The notes beneath the pieces were generated by a model, which was not told the origin of the DNA, did no database searches, and was given only the letters and a program-made list of their open reading frames with translations. The position numbers and the translations under genes were made by a program. This document shows positions 23,915-30,764 of a stretch of 42,718 nt of DNA, piece by piece; the stretch's first letter is position 1, and every line of letters begins with the position of its first letter. This DNA is from Ruminococcaceae bacterium UBA5413 (lineage in GTDB: Bacteria; Bacillota; Clostridia; Oscillospirales; Acutalibacteraceae). The stretch covers positions 1 to 42,718 of the forward strand of contig DHNP01000007.1 of assembly GCA_002409585.1 (NCBI GenBank), written 5' to 3'.

Positions 23915-24694
23915 TCAGATATCCTTTTTGACTTTGTCGAGGGCGGTCTTTTCAAGGCGCGAAACCTGCGCCTGGCTTATGCCTATTTCGCTTGCGACTT
24001 CCATCTGCGTTTTCCCTTTGAAGTACCTCAGGGAAAGTATGTTCCGCTCCCTTTCGCTGAGGTTCTTTATGGCTTCCTTTAAGGATATTTCGTCGAGCCA
24101 GTTGTTGTCGTCGTTATTGTCCCCTATCTGGTCCATTACGTAGATGGTGTCGCCGCCGTTTGAAAACACCGGCTCGTAAAGCGACACCGGCGCGACAACG
24201 GACTCAAGCGCCACAACGACTTCCTCGCGCGGGATATCGAGCTTTTCGGCTATCTCCTCCACCGTGGGCTCGCGGTCGTTTTCCGCAGTCATTTTTTCTT
24301 TTACCTGCATGGCCTTGTAGGCCGTGTCCCTGAGCGACCTGCTGACGCGTATGCTGTTGTTGTCACGCAGGTAGCGCCTTATCTCCCCTATTATCATAGG
24401 CACCCCGTAAGTCGAAAAGCGCACGCCGTGGCTTGTGTCAAAATGGTCTATGGCCTTTATAAGCCCTATGCACCCTACCTGAAAGAGGTCGTCGGCGTTT
24501 TCGCCGCGGTTTGTAAACCGCTGTATAACGCTCAAAACGAGGCGCAGGTTGCCTTTTATAAGCTCGTCCCGCGCTTCCATGTCGCCATTTTTTACGCGGC
24601 GCAGGAGATCCATCTTCTCTTTTTCCGTAAGCACTTTAAGCTTTGACGTGTTTACGCCGCATATCTCGACTTTATTATACTGCACTAAAGCCAC
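23915..24694 (-). CDS. sigG: RNA polymerase sporulation sigma factor SigG
   Basis: A sigma-70 family factor of about 259 aa that drives late forespore genes after engulfment. The N-terminal NKVEICGVNTSKLKVL is the SigG signature (region bound by anti-sigma factors). Regions 2 (NLRLVLSVIQRF, DDLFQVGCIGLIKAIDHFD, RFSTYGVPMIIGEIRRYLRD), 3 and 4 (RERNILSLRYFKGKTQMEVASEIGISQAQVSRLEK) follow. GTG 24694 is chosen, with GGAG 11 nt upstream; a GTG at 24706 overlaps that site. A SigF-like promoter lies just before it. cca is divergent. Confidence 0.96.
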   Translation of the reverse strand: MALVQYNKVEICGVNTSKLKVLTEKEKMDLLRRVKNGDMEARDELIKGNLRLVLSVIQRFTNRGENADDLFQVGCIGLIKAIDHFDTSHGVRFSTYGVPMIIGEIRRYLRDNNSIRVSRSLRDTAYKAMQVKEKMTAENDREPTVEEIAEKLDIPREEVVVALESVVAPVSLYEPVFSNGGDTIYVMDQIGDNNDDNNWLDEISLKEAIKNLSERERNILSLRYFKGKTQMEVASEIGISQAQVSRLEKTALDKVKKDI

Positions 24695-24717
24695 CCCGTT
24701 TCTCACTCCGTAGTTTC

Positions 24718-24746
24718 ATTATTGCCACGAGGCGCGCGTGTCATGC
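24718..24746 (-). promoter_or_regulatory. Possible SigF-type promoter of sigG
   Basis: Minus-strand GCATG, a 15-bp spacer and GGCAATAAT. The -35 and spacing fit the SigF/SigG consensus; the -10 fits partly. The leader would be short (about 17 nt). Confidence 0.35.
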
Positions 24747-24845
24747 AGTAAAAATGACGATTATTTTAAAAACCGGCGCATGCTTTGCCTTAAACAAAGG
24801 TAATATATAGAGAAAAATAAAACCACCGGACAGGCGGGTGCAGAT

Positions 24846-26180
24846 ATGGAAATAAAACTCCCCTCACATGTTCAAAATATAATATCGCTCCTTGAGCGCG
24901 GCGGCTTCGAGGCATACGCCGTAGGCGGGTGCGTCCGCGACAGCGTTTTAGGCCGCGTACCTAACGACTGGGACGTAACAACATCCGCAAAGCCGCATGA
25001 AGTCGAAAAGTGCCTCTGCGGCTTCAAAATAATCGAAACCGGCCTTAAGCACGGCACCGTGACGGTGCCCACAGCCACCGGCCCTGTCGAAATAACAACA
25101 TACCGCATAGACGGCGGGTACTCCGACAACCGCCACCCCGACAGCGTCCGCTTTACAGACGACCTCAAGGCAGACCTTTCCCGCCGCGACTTTACTGTAA
25201 ACGCCATGGCTTACGGGGCCTCCCGCGGCATAGTCGATTACTTCGGCGGCATGGACGACATCAGGCGCGGTGTTATACGCTGCGTAGGCGAACCCGAAAA
25301 ACGTTTTAACGAGGACGGGCTAAGGGTGCTGCGCGCACTGCGTTTTTCTTCAGTTTTAGGGTTTTCCGTCGAAGGCGGCACGTCGCTGCAGATAAACGCC
25401 TGCAGGGAACTTCTCGGCGGCATAGCGCACGAACGTGTGCGTGATGAATTTACAAAGCTTCTGTGCGGCAAGAACGTTTTTGACGTACTTCAGGATTACC
25501 GCGAGGCCATAGCCGTGTTCATACCGGAAATAAGGCCGTGCTTCGGCTTCGCGCAAAACAACCCCCACCATATATACGACGTATGGGGGCATATTTTAAA
25601 AGCCGTCCAAAGCATAGAGCCTGACCCGCTTTTAAGGGCAGCCATGTTCTTCCACGACATAGGCAAGCCGCTCTGCTACACTGAAGACGCCGGCGGCACC
25701 GGCCACTTTTACGGCCATGCCCAAAGAAGCGCTGAGACAGCGCAGGCTGTTTTGAAGCGCCTCAGGTACCCGCGCCGCTTCTCAGAAATGGTTACGGAGC
25801 TTGTCGGCCTGCACGGTATAACCGTTTCGCCTGACGAAAAAGCCGTGAAGCGGCGCCTTAACAAAACCGGAGAAAAAATTTTCCGCCTGCTTTTAAAAGT
25901 AAAAGAGGCGGACACTAAAGCAAAAAGCCCCGTTTGCTTTAACCAGCTCGGCATACTTGAAGCGACGGAAAAGACGCTCGACAGGGTAACGGGAGAAAAA
26001 GAGTGCTTCACGCAAAAAGACCTTGCCGTAAACGGCTTTGACCTGATGTCGGCAGGTTTTTCCGAGGGGAAAGGAATTGGTGATACGCTTCGCTCTTTGC
26101 TTGACGCCGTCATCGACGGGAAGTGCGAAAACACGCGGGAGGAGCTTCTTAAATATGCGGAAAAATACAAAAAGCAGTAA
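24846..26180 (+). CDS. cca: CCA tRNA nucleotidyltransferase, HD-domain type
   Basis: A 444-aa class II nucleotidyltransferase that adds or repairs the 3' CCA of tRNA. The head has AYAVGGCVRDSVLGRVPNDWDVTTSA (catalytic Asp pair), RRDFTVNAMAYG, and the RNA-binding neck FNEDGLRVLRALRFSSVLGF. A C-terminal HD domain shows MFFHDIGKPLCYT. The HD type is common in Clostridia. The ribosome site before ATG 24846 is weak. It lies on the plus strand between the minus-strand sigG and sigE genes and overlaps the next gene by 26 nt. Confidence 0.93.
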   Translation: MEIKLPSHVQNIISLLERGGFEAYAVGGCVRDSVLGRVPNDWDVTTSAKPHEVEKCLCGFKIIETGLKHGTVTVPTATGPVEITTYRIDGGYSDNRHPDSVRFTDDLKADLSRRDFTVNAMAYGASRGIVDYFGGMDDIRRGVIRCVGEPEKRFNEDGLRVLRALRFSSVLGFSVEGGTSLQINACRELLGGIAHERVRDEFTKLLCGKNVFDVLQDYREAIAVFIPEIRPCFGFAQNNPHHIYDVWGHILKAVQSIEPDPLLRAAMFFHDIGKPLCYTEDAGGTGHFYGHAQRSAETAQAVLKRLRYPRRFSEMVTELVGLHGITVSPDEKAVKRRLNKTGEKIFRLLLKVKEADTKAKSPVCFNQLGILEATEKTLDRVTGEKECFTQKDLAVNGFDLMSAGFSEGKGIGDTLRSLLDAVIDGKCENTREELLKYAEKYKKQ

Positions 26181-26670
26181 GTCTGAATATATTGTGCACC
26201 CGCTTGAGCCGGTGTACGATGAACACTCGCGTATACTTATACTCGGCACCATGCCTTCGCCTAAGTCACGTGAATACGGGTTTTACTACTCCCACCCACA
26301 AAACAGGTTCTGGCGCATACTCTCCGACCTGTATAAAGAGCCGCTCCCTGAAACTAACGGTGAAAAGGCGGCCTTTGTCCTTTCGCACGGCATAGCCCTG
26401 TGGGACGTTTTAAAAAGCTGCCGCATATCAGGCGCCGACGACGGCAGCATAAAAGAGCCTGTGCCGAACGGCATAGCCTCATTACTTGGCAGGACAGGCA
26501 TAAAAAGGGTATTTACTACCGGAACTAAAGCCGCTTCCCTTTACAGGCGGCTCTGCCTGCCCGAAACAGGTGTGCCGGCCGTGCCGCTGCCTTCAACAAG
26601 CCCCGCTAACCAAAGGTACTATACATATGAAAAGCTTCTTAAGGCATACGGGGCCATACTTGTGACGTAA
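26155..26670 (+). CDS. DNA-deoxyinosine glycosylase (uracil-DNA glycosylase superfamily, family 6)
   Basis: A 171-aa base-excision repair enzyme that removes hypoxanthine from deaminated adenine. The family 6 motifs are clear: ILGTMPSPKSREYGFYYSHPQNRFW near the N-terminus, with the key Asn in HPQNRFW, and PLPSTSPANQRY at the C-terminal loop that enters the DNA. Start ATG 26155 has GGGAGGAG 10 nt upstream inside cca. It overlaps cca by 26 nt and ends 15 nt from the converging sigE gene; only a weak hairpin separates them. Confidence 0.9.
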   Translation: MRKNTKSSKSEYIVHPLEPVYDEHSRILILGTMPSPKSREYGFYYSHPQNRFWRILSDLYKEPLPETNGEKAAFVLSHGIALWDVLKSCRISGADDGSIKEPVPNGIASLLGRTGIKRVFTTGTKAASLYRRLCLPETGVPAVPLPSTSPANQRYYTYEKLLKAYGAILVT

Positions 26671-26685
26671 AAGCTTGCAGCGCCT

Positions 26686-27408
26686 TCAGCTTACCCTTTC
26701 GAGGTCTTTTTTAAGGCGCTGTATTATTCTTTTTTCAAGCCTTGAAATATATGACTGCGAGATTCCGAGTTCGTCAGCCACTTCTTTCTGCGTATGTTCC
26801 TTACCGTCGCCGCCAAGGCCGAAGCGCAGCTTCATTATTTTCCTTTCCCTCGGGGCAAGCCTTGAAACGGCGCCGCGCAGCAGGTCGTGCTCAACCTCTT
26901 CTTCAATATCTACAGTTACGGTATTCTGGTCGCTCCCGAGTATATCCGAAAGCAGCAGCTCGTTGCCGTCCCAGTCCACGTTTAAGGGGTCGTCGATGGA
27001 AATTTCGTTTTTAAGCTGTGAGGTTTTGCGCAGGTACATGAGTATTTCGTTTTCTATGCAGCGCGAAGCGTATGTCGCAAGCTTTATGTTGCGCTCCGGC
27101 CTGAAAGTGTTGACGGCCTTTATGAGGCCGATGCTGCCTATGGAGATAAGGTCCTCCATGCCGGCGCTCGACGACTCGAACTTTTTGGCTATGTACACCA
27201 CAAGCCGCAGGTTGTGGGTTATAAGCGGCTCGCGCGCGTTTTCAACATTGTTCATAATGTTGCGCATTACTTTTTCCTCCTCCTCTTTTGTAAGCGGAGG
27301 GGGCAGCGTTTCCGGGCCGTTTATGTAGTAAACCTTTCCCCCGAGCCTGAGGAAGATGGCTCTGAGCAGCCCGCCGCACATGTTTTTGATGCTGATAAAT
27401 ACTTTCAT
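26686..27408 (-). CDS. sigE: RNA polymerase sporulation sigma factor SigE (pro-sigma-E)
   Basis: A 240-aa mother-cell sigma factor made as an inactive precursor. The N-terminal pro-sequence (about 1-27, hydrophobic and basic, ending near KVYYINGPETLPPPL) anchors it at the membrane until SpoIIGA cuts it. Region 2 (NLRLVVYIAKKFE, MEDLISIGSIGLIKAVNTF, KLATYASRCIENEILMYLR) and region 4 (RERKIMKLRFGLGGDGKEHTQKEVADELGISQSYISRLEKRI) are intact. ATG 27408 is chosen, with AAAGGA about 10 nt upstream. It follows spoIIGA on the same strand, as in Bacillus. Confidence 0.96.
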   Translation of the reverse strand: MKVFISIKNMCGGLLRAIFLRLGGKVYYINGPETLPPPLTKEEEEKVMRNIMNNVENAREPLITHNLRLVVYIAKKFESSSAGMEDLISIGSIGLIKAVNTFRPERNIKLATYASRCIENEILMYLRKTSQLKNEISIDDPLNVDWDGNELLLSDILGSDQNTVTVDIEEEVEHDLLRGAVSRLAPRERKIMKLRFGLGGDGKEHTQKEVADELGISQSYISRLEKRIIQRLKKDLERVS

Positions 27409-27484
27409 CTTATACATTTCCTTTTGCCGTGCCGCCGCGGCCGTTTCTGCCATCCGGCGGCGGCTGGATTAAGCCGGAGGCTTT

Positions 27485-28300
27485 TTAAGGCGGCGGCAGA
27501 AGCTCCGGGTTCAGGAGCGCGTCACAGTCGCCGGGCTTTGTTTTTGACACCGCCACATATACGTTTTTAATTTCGGCCTCCTGTTTGCCGTATAAAACTG
27601 TAAAGCCGTCAGGCTTAAACGCTTTTAAAAGCCCTTCACCCGAAACCGTACCGTAAGGCACCAGCCTAACGCCCGTGCCCCCGTCCGGAATAACCGACGA
27701 AACCGCCTTTTCATACGCGACTACCACAGGGTACCCAGAGAACGGCTCTTTAAGCGAATTGCCCGTATCAACTTTGGCTGAAAAAACGCATGAAGCGCCG
27801 CCGCGCCTGACTTTTACCCTGCAGAAAAGCTTTTGCGGCATCTGCCGTCCGGTTATGCGGTTAAGCAGGGTTATAAGTACATAGCATAAAACAGTTAACG
27901 CTATGAGCATGAGCGGCGATATGTCGAAGTATACAACGGAGTTCCGTATTATAAGCCCGCTTGGGGATAAGAAGTACCACAGCGCCGTCATAAGCCCGGC
28001 AAACGCGAAGTTAATTATGTAAAAAACGGCCGTTTTTTTTATGAATGAATTAATACCGCCGTAACCGAACGCCGCCCACACTATGCTTGCCGACATAAGC
28101 AGCTTTACGAGAACGGACAGCACCGGGTTTATCTGCGGCAATAAAATCGTCAGCGAATACGCGGCGCCGGCGGCGGATGCCAAAATGAGCCTTTTACGCT
28201 TAAAAGGCAGCAGCAAAAACTTCGCCGTCGCCAAAAGTAAAAAATAATTTATGAAAAGGTTTACGCCGACAAGCACGTCAACGTAAATCGTCTGCTTCAA
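27485..28300 (-). CDS. spoIIGA: Sigma-E processing peptidase SpoIIGA
   Basis: A 271-aa membrane-bound aspartic-type protease that removes the pro-sequence of SigE. Five N-terminal membrane helices (VNLFINYFLLLATAKFLLL onward, to about residue 150) are followed by a cytoplasmic protease domain with the catalytic motif AKVDTGNSLKEP and a final LLNPELL segment. TTG 28300 is chosen: GGAGG lies 8 nt upstream and it gives MKQTIYVDVLVG, matching the family start. GTG 28318 and ATG 28306 are poorer. It is the first gene of the spoIIGA-sigE unit and has a long-spacer promoter. Confidence 0.93.
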   Translation of the reverse strand: MKQTIYVDVLVGVNLFINYFLLLATAKFLLLPFKRKRLILASAAGAAYSLTILLPQINPVLSVLVKLLMSASIVWAAFGYGGINSFIKKTAVFYIINFAFAGLMTALWYFLSPSGLIIRNSVVYFDISPLMLIALTVLCYVLITLLNRITGRQMPQKLFCRVKVRRGGASCVFSAKVDTGNSLKEPFSGYPVVVAYEKAVSSVIPDGGTGVRLVPYGTVSGEGLLKAFKPDGFTVLYGKQEAEIKNVYVAVSKTKPGDCDALLNPELLPPP

Positions 28301-28330
28301 CGGCATCGCCTCCGCCACGGCTTTAAAAAT

Positions 28331-28363
28331 ATTATAGGGCAGCTAAATTGCCGTTTATGTCAA
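28331..28363 (-). promoter_or_regulatory. Spo0A-type spoIIG promoter with a 21-bp spacer
   Basis: Minus-strand TTGACA (28358-28363) and TATAAT (28331-28336) are perfect hexamers but 21 bp apart. A 0A-box-like TGTCAAA (28358-28364, plus strand; consensus TGTCGAA) overlaps the -35. The Bacillus spoIIG promoter has 22-bp spacing and needs Spo0A-P. Confidence 0.65.
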
Positions 28364-28408
28364 AACGTGTTCGCGGCGGCATTATAAAACTGTTGCTTTT
28401 TAACCGTG

Positions 28409-28446
28409 CCGTTACGTCCCGCGGGCATACCCGCGCGGCGTAACGG
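28409..28446. repeat. Large inverted repeat between spoIIGA and rimP promoters
   Basis: CCGTTACG and CGTAACGG form a perfect 8-bp outer arm, with a CGCGGG/CCCGCG inner arm. No T-run follows on either strand, so it is not a typical terminator. The remaining 28365-28408 shows nothing else clear. Confidence 0.5.
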
Positions 28447-28463
28447 AAACCTGTTAATTTCGC

Positions 28464-28492
28464 TTGCATTTTTTATCAATATGTGGTAATGT
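28464..28492 (+). promoter_or_regulatory. Sigma-A promoter of the rimP-nusA-infB operon
   Basis: TTGCAT, a 17-bp spacer and TAATGT. The start near 28499 gives a leader of about 68 nt before rimP. Confidence 0.55.
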
Positions 28493-28516
28493 ATATAAGG
28501 TTATTAAGTAAGATGG

Positions 28517-28541
28517 AAGAGTGGGGTGACCCGCTCTTTTG
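28517..28541 (+). promoter_or_regulatory. Hairpin in the rimP operon leader
   Basis: AGAGTGGG pairs with CCCGCTCT (one wobble) around a GTGA tetraloop, followed by TTTTGTTTG. It sits about 20 nt after the start site and looks like an attenuator. Similar GAGTGGG hairpins precede rimP-nusA operons in other Clostridia, from general knowledge. Confidence 0.55.
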
Positions 28542-28566
28542 TTTGTATTATTAGAGGTGAAGGGAT

Positions 28567-29064
28567 TTGTCAGGCAATAAAGCTTCCTCAACGGCAGACA
28601 CCGTGCGCGCGTTTGCGGCGCCATACGCCCAAAAGCTCGGCCTTTCGGTTTGGGACGTCCGCTACGAAAAGGAAGGCGGCGACTGGTTCCTGCGCATACT
28701 CATCGACAAGCCCGGCGGCATAACGGTAGATGACTGTGAAAACATGAGCAGGGCTATAAACGGCCCGCTCGACAAGCTCGACCCCATAAGCGGCCCTTAC
28801 TGCCTTGAGGTTTCATCCCCTGGCATAAACCGGGAGCTTTCAAGGGACGAACATTTCAAAGCATGCGCGGGCATGCGCGCGGCCGCCAGGTTCATCAGGC
28901 CTGCGGCCGACGGCTCAAAGCTCGTTACAGGTACGCTTTTAAAATATGACAGCGGAACCGTAACTTTAAAAACAGGTTCCGGCAGCGAAATCTCTTTTGA
29001 CAAAAAAGACACGGCGTGGATCCGCCTTGCCGAGGATGATTTTTTTGAGGAGACTGAAGTATAA
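28567..29064 (+). CDS. rimP: Ribosome maturation factor RimP
   Basis: A 165-aa factor needed for 30S subunit maturation. The N-terminal domain has LGLSVWDVRYEKEGGDWFLRILIDKPGGITVDDCENMSRAIN, then the signature YCLEVSSPGINREL, then an SH3-like C-terminal domain. The start is TTG 28567 with AGGTG 7 nt upstream. It is the first gene of the operon and its TAA overlaps the nusA ATG. Confidence 0.94.
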   Translation: MSGNKASSTADTVRAFAAPYAQKLGLSVWDVRYEKEGGDWFLRILIDKPGGITVDDCENMSRAINGPLDKLDPISGPYCLEVSSPGINRELSRDEHFKACAGMRAAARFIRPAADGSKLVTGTLLKYDSGTVTLKTGSGSEISFDKKDTAWIRLAEDDFFEETEV

Positions 29065-30125
29065 TGAACAGTGAAATTTTCGAGGCGCTCGGCATGCTTG
29101 AGAAGGAGCGCGGTATTCCCGTTGACTTTATGGTCGACAGGATTAAAAAAGCCATTGTCACGGCATGCAAAAGCAGCTACGGCAATGACGACTGCGTCAT
29201 AAATATCGACCAGGCAAAAGGCATATTTGATGTATACCTCAACAAAACCGTCGTCGATGACATAGAAGATAAAGGCCGCGAGATACTCCTTGAGGATGCC
29301 CGCTCCATAGACCCTACTGCCGAAACCGGCGGCAAGGTCGCCGTAATGCTCGACACCAAGGAGTTCGGGCGCATAGCCGCGCAGACCGCGAGGAACATTA
29401 TAAGGCAGGGCATACGCGACGGCGAGCGTGAGCGCATGCTTAAGGAATTTGAAAGCAAGCACCAGGAGATAGTCGACGCGGTAGTCGAAAGGCTCGACCC
29501 GCGCACAGGCGCCGCCTCTTTAACCATAGGCAAAGCTGAAGCATTGCTTTTGAAGCAGGAGCAGGTGCCAGGCGAAAAGATAAACGTAGGCGACCACATA
29601 AAAGTTTACGTCGCGGACGTAAAAGAAACCGAAAGAGGCCCAAAGGTTATCATAAGCCGCGTGCACCCCGACCTCGTTAAACGCCTTTTCGAAAGCGAAG
29701 TGCCTGAGATTTACGACGGCACCGTCGAGATAAAGGCCGTTTCACGCGAAGCTGGCTCACGCACCAAAATCGCCGTCGTAAGCCATAACCAGGACGTAGA
29801 CGCCGTAGGCTCGTGCATAGGCGCGCGCGGGGCAAGGGTAAACCGCATAGTAGACGAACTCGGCGGTGAAAAAATAGACATAGTCGAATACAGCGACGAC
29901 CCCCAAAAATTCATAGCCTCTGCGCTTTCACCGGCCGACGTGCTTTCGGTTGAACCGGCTGCGGACGGCTCCCGCGTCTGTCGCGTCGTAGTCCCAGACA
30001 ACCAGCTCTCACTCGCTATAGGCAACAAAGGGCAGAACGCGAGGCTCGCCGCAAGGCTCACCGGCTGGAAAATAGACATAAAGCCCGAAAGCGCCCCCTC
30101 CGACGAGGGCCGCGCCGAAATTTAA
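29064..30125 (+). CDS. nusA: Transcription termination/antitermination factor NusA
   Basis: A 353-aa RNA-polymerase-bound factor affecting pausing and termination. The N-terminal polymerase-binding domain (1-130) is followed by an S1 domain (NVGDHIKVYVADVKETERGPKVIISR), and two KH domains with IGARGARVNRIVDELGGEKIDIV and LAIGNKGQNARLAARLTGWKIDI. There is no extra acidic C-terminal repeat, as is usual in Firmicutes. The start overlaps the rimP stop (TAATG), suggesting coupled translation. Confidence 0.97.
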   Translation: MNSEIFEALGMLEKERGIPVDFMVDRIKKAIVTACKSSYGNDDCVINIDQAKGIFDVYLNKTVVDDIEDKGREILLEDARSIDPTAETGGKVAVMLDTKEFGRIAAQTARNIIRQGIRDGERERMLKEFESKHQEIVDAVVERLDPRTGAASLTIGKAEALLLKQEQVPGEKINVGDHIKVYVADVKETERGPKVIISRVHPDLVKRLFESEVPEIYDGTVEIKAVSREAGSRTKIAVVSHNQDVDAVGSCIGARGARVNRIVDELGGEKIDIVEYSDDPQKFIASALSPADVLSVEPAADGSRVCRVVVPDNQLSLAIGNKGQNARLAARLTGWKIDIKPESAPSDEGRAEI

Positions 30126-30180
30126 CTTGCAAAATATATATTTTAAATATATTCTGATATAAAGACAGGCTGATGTATTT

Positions 30181-30450
30181 ATGCGTAAAAATAAAATACC
30201 AATGCGTATGTGTTCCGGCTGCGGTGAAATGAAGCCCAAAAAAGAACTCGTGCGCGTAGTAAAATCCCCCGAGGGTGAAATCTCGCTCGACCTTACAGGG
30301 CGGAAACCCGGGCGCGGTGCATACCTGTGCAAGAGCGCGTCCTGCCTCAGAGCCGCCAAAAAAGCGAAAAGGTTCGAAAAGGCGTTCTCCTGCAAAATAC
30401 CCGACGAGGTTTACAGCCGTATAGAGGAGGAATTACCGCACAATGAATGA
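30181..30450 (+). CDS. rnpM: YlxR-family RNA-binding protein (RNase P modulator RnpM)
   Basis: An 89-aa protein, formerly YlxR, that in Bacillus binds RNase P RNA and modulates its activity. The family motifs PMRMCSGCGEMKPKKELVRVV, LDLTGRKPGRGAYLCKSASCL and KRFEKAF are all present. It lies between nusA and the L7Ae-like gene, its standard position, and overlaps the latter by 8 nt. Confidence 0.93.
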   Translation: MRKNKIPMRMCSGCGEMKPKKELVRVVKSPEGEISLDLTGRKPGRGAYLCKSASCLRAAKKAKRFEKAFSCKIPDEVYSRIEEELPHNE

Positions 30451-30748
30451 TAAAATGATGCACATGCTCGGAATAGCAATGAAAGCCGGAAAACTCGCGC
30501 TCGGCACCGATGCTGCCAGGGAATCAATATTGAAGCGTAAGTGCGCGCTGGTGGTAACGGCTTACGATGTTTCTGAACGTACAGTGCGTCATTTTACTTT
30601 ATTTTCGGAAAAATACGGCGTAAAAATGCTCAGGGCCGGCATCACTATGGACGGCCTTGAAAAGTCGGTCGGTAAAAAGACAGGGGTGATTGCGGTGAAC
30701 GACATAGGGTTCGCAAACAGGCTGCTCGCGCTTAGCGCGCAGGATTGA
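30443..30748 (+). CDS. ylxQ: L7Ae-family RNA-binding protein YlxQ
   Basis: A 101-aa L7Ae/L30e fold protein. It shows LGIAMKAGKLALGTDAARESI and the downstream KTGVIAVNDIGFANRL. Relatives bind kink-turn RNAs; the partner RNA of YlxQ is not established. A GGAGG site lies before the ATG and the start overlaps the ylxR-type gene. infB follows after 16 nt. Confidence 0.92.
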   Translation: MNDKMMHMLGIAMKAGKLALGTDAARESILKRKCALVVTAYDVSERTVRHFTLFSEKYGVKMLRAGITMDGLEKSVGKKTGVIAVNDIGFANRLLALSAQD

Positions 30749-30764
30749 GGAGGAATGTTTAATT

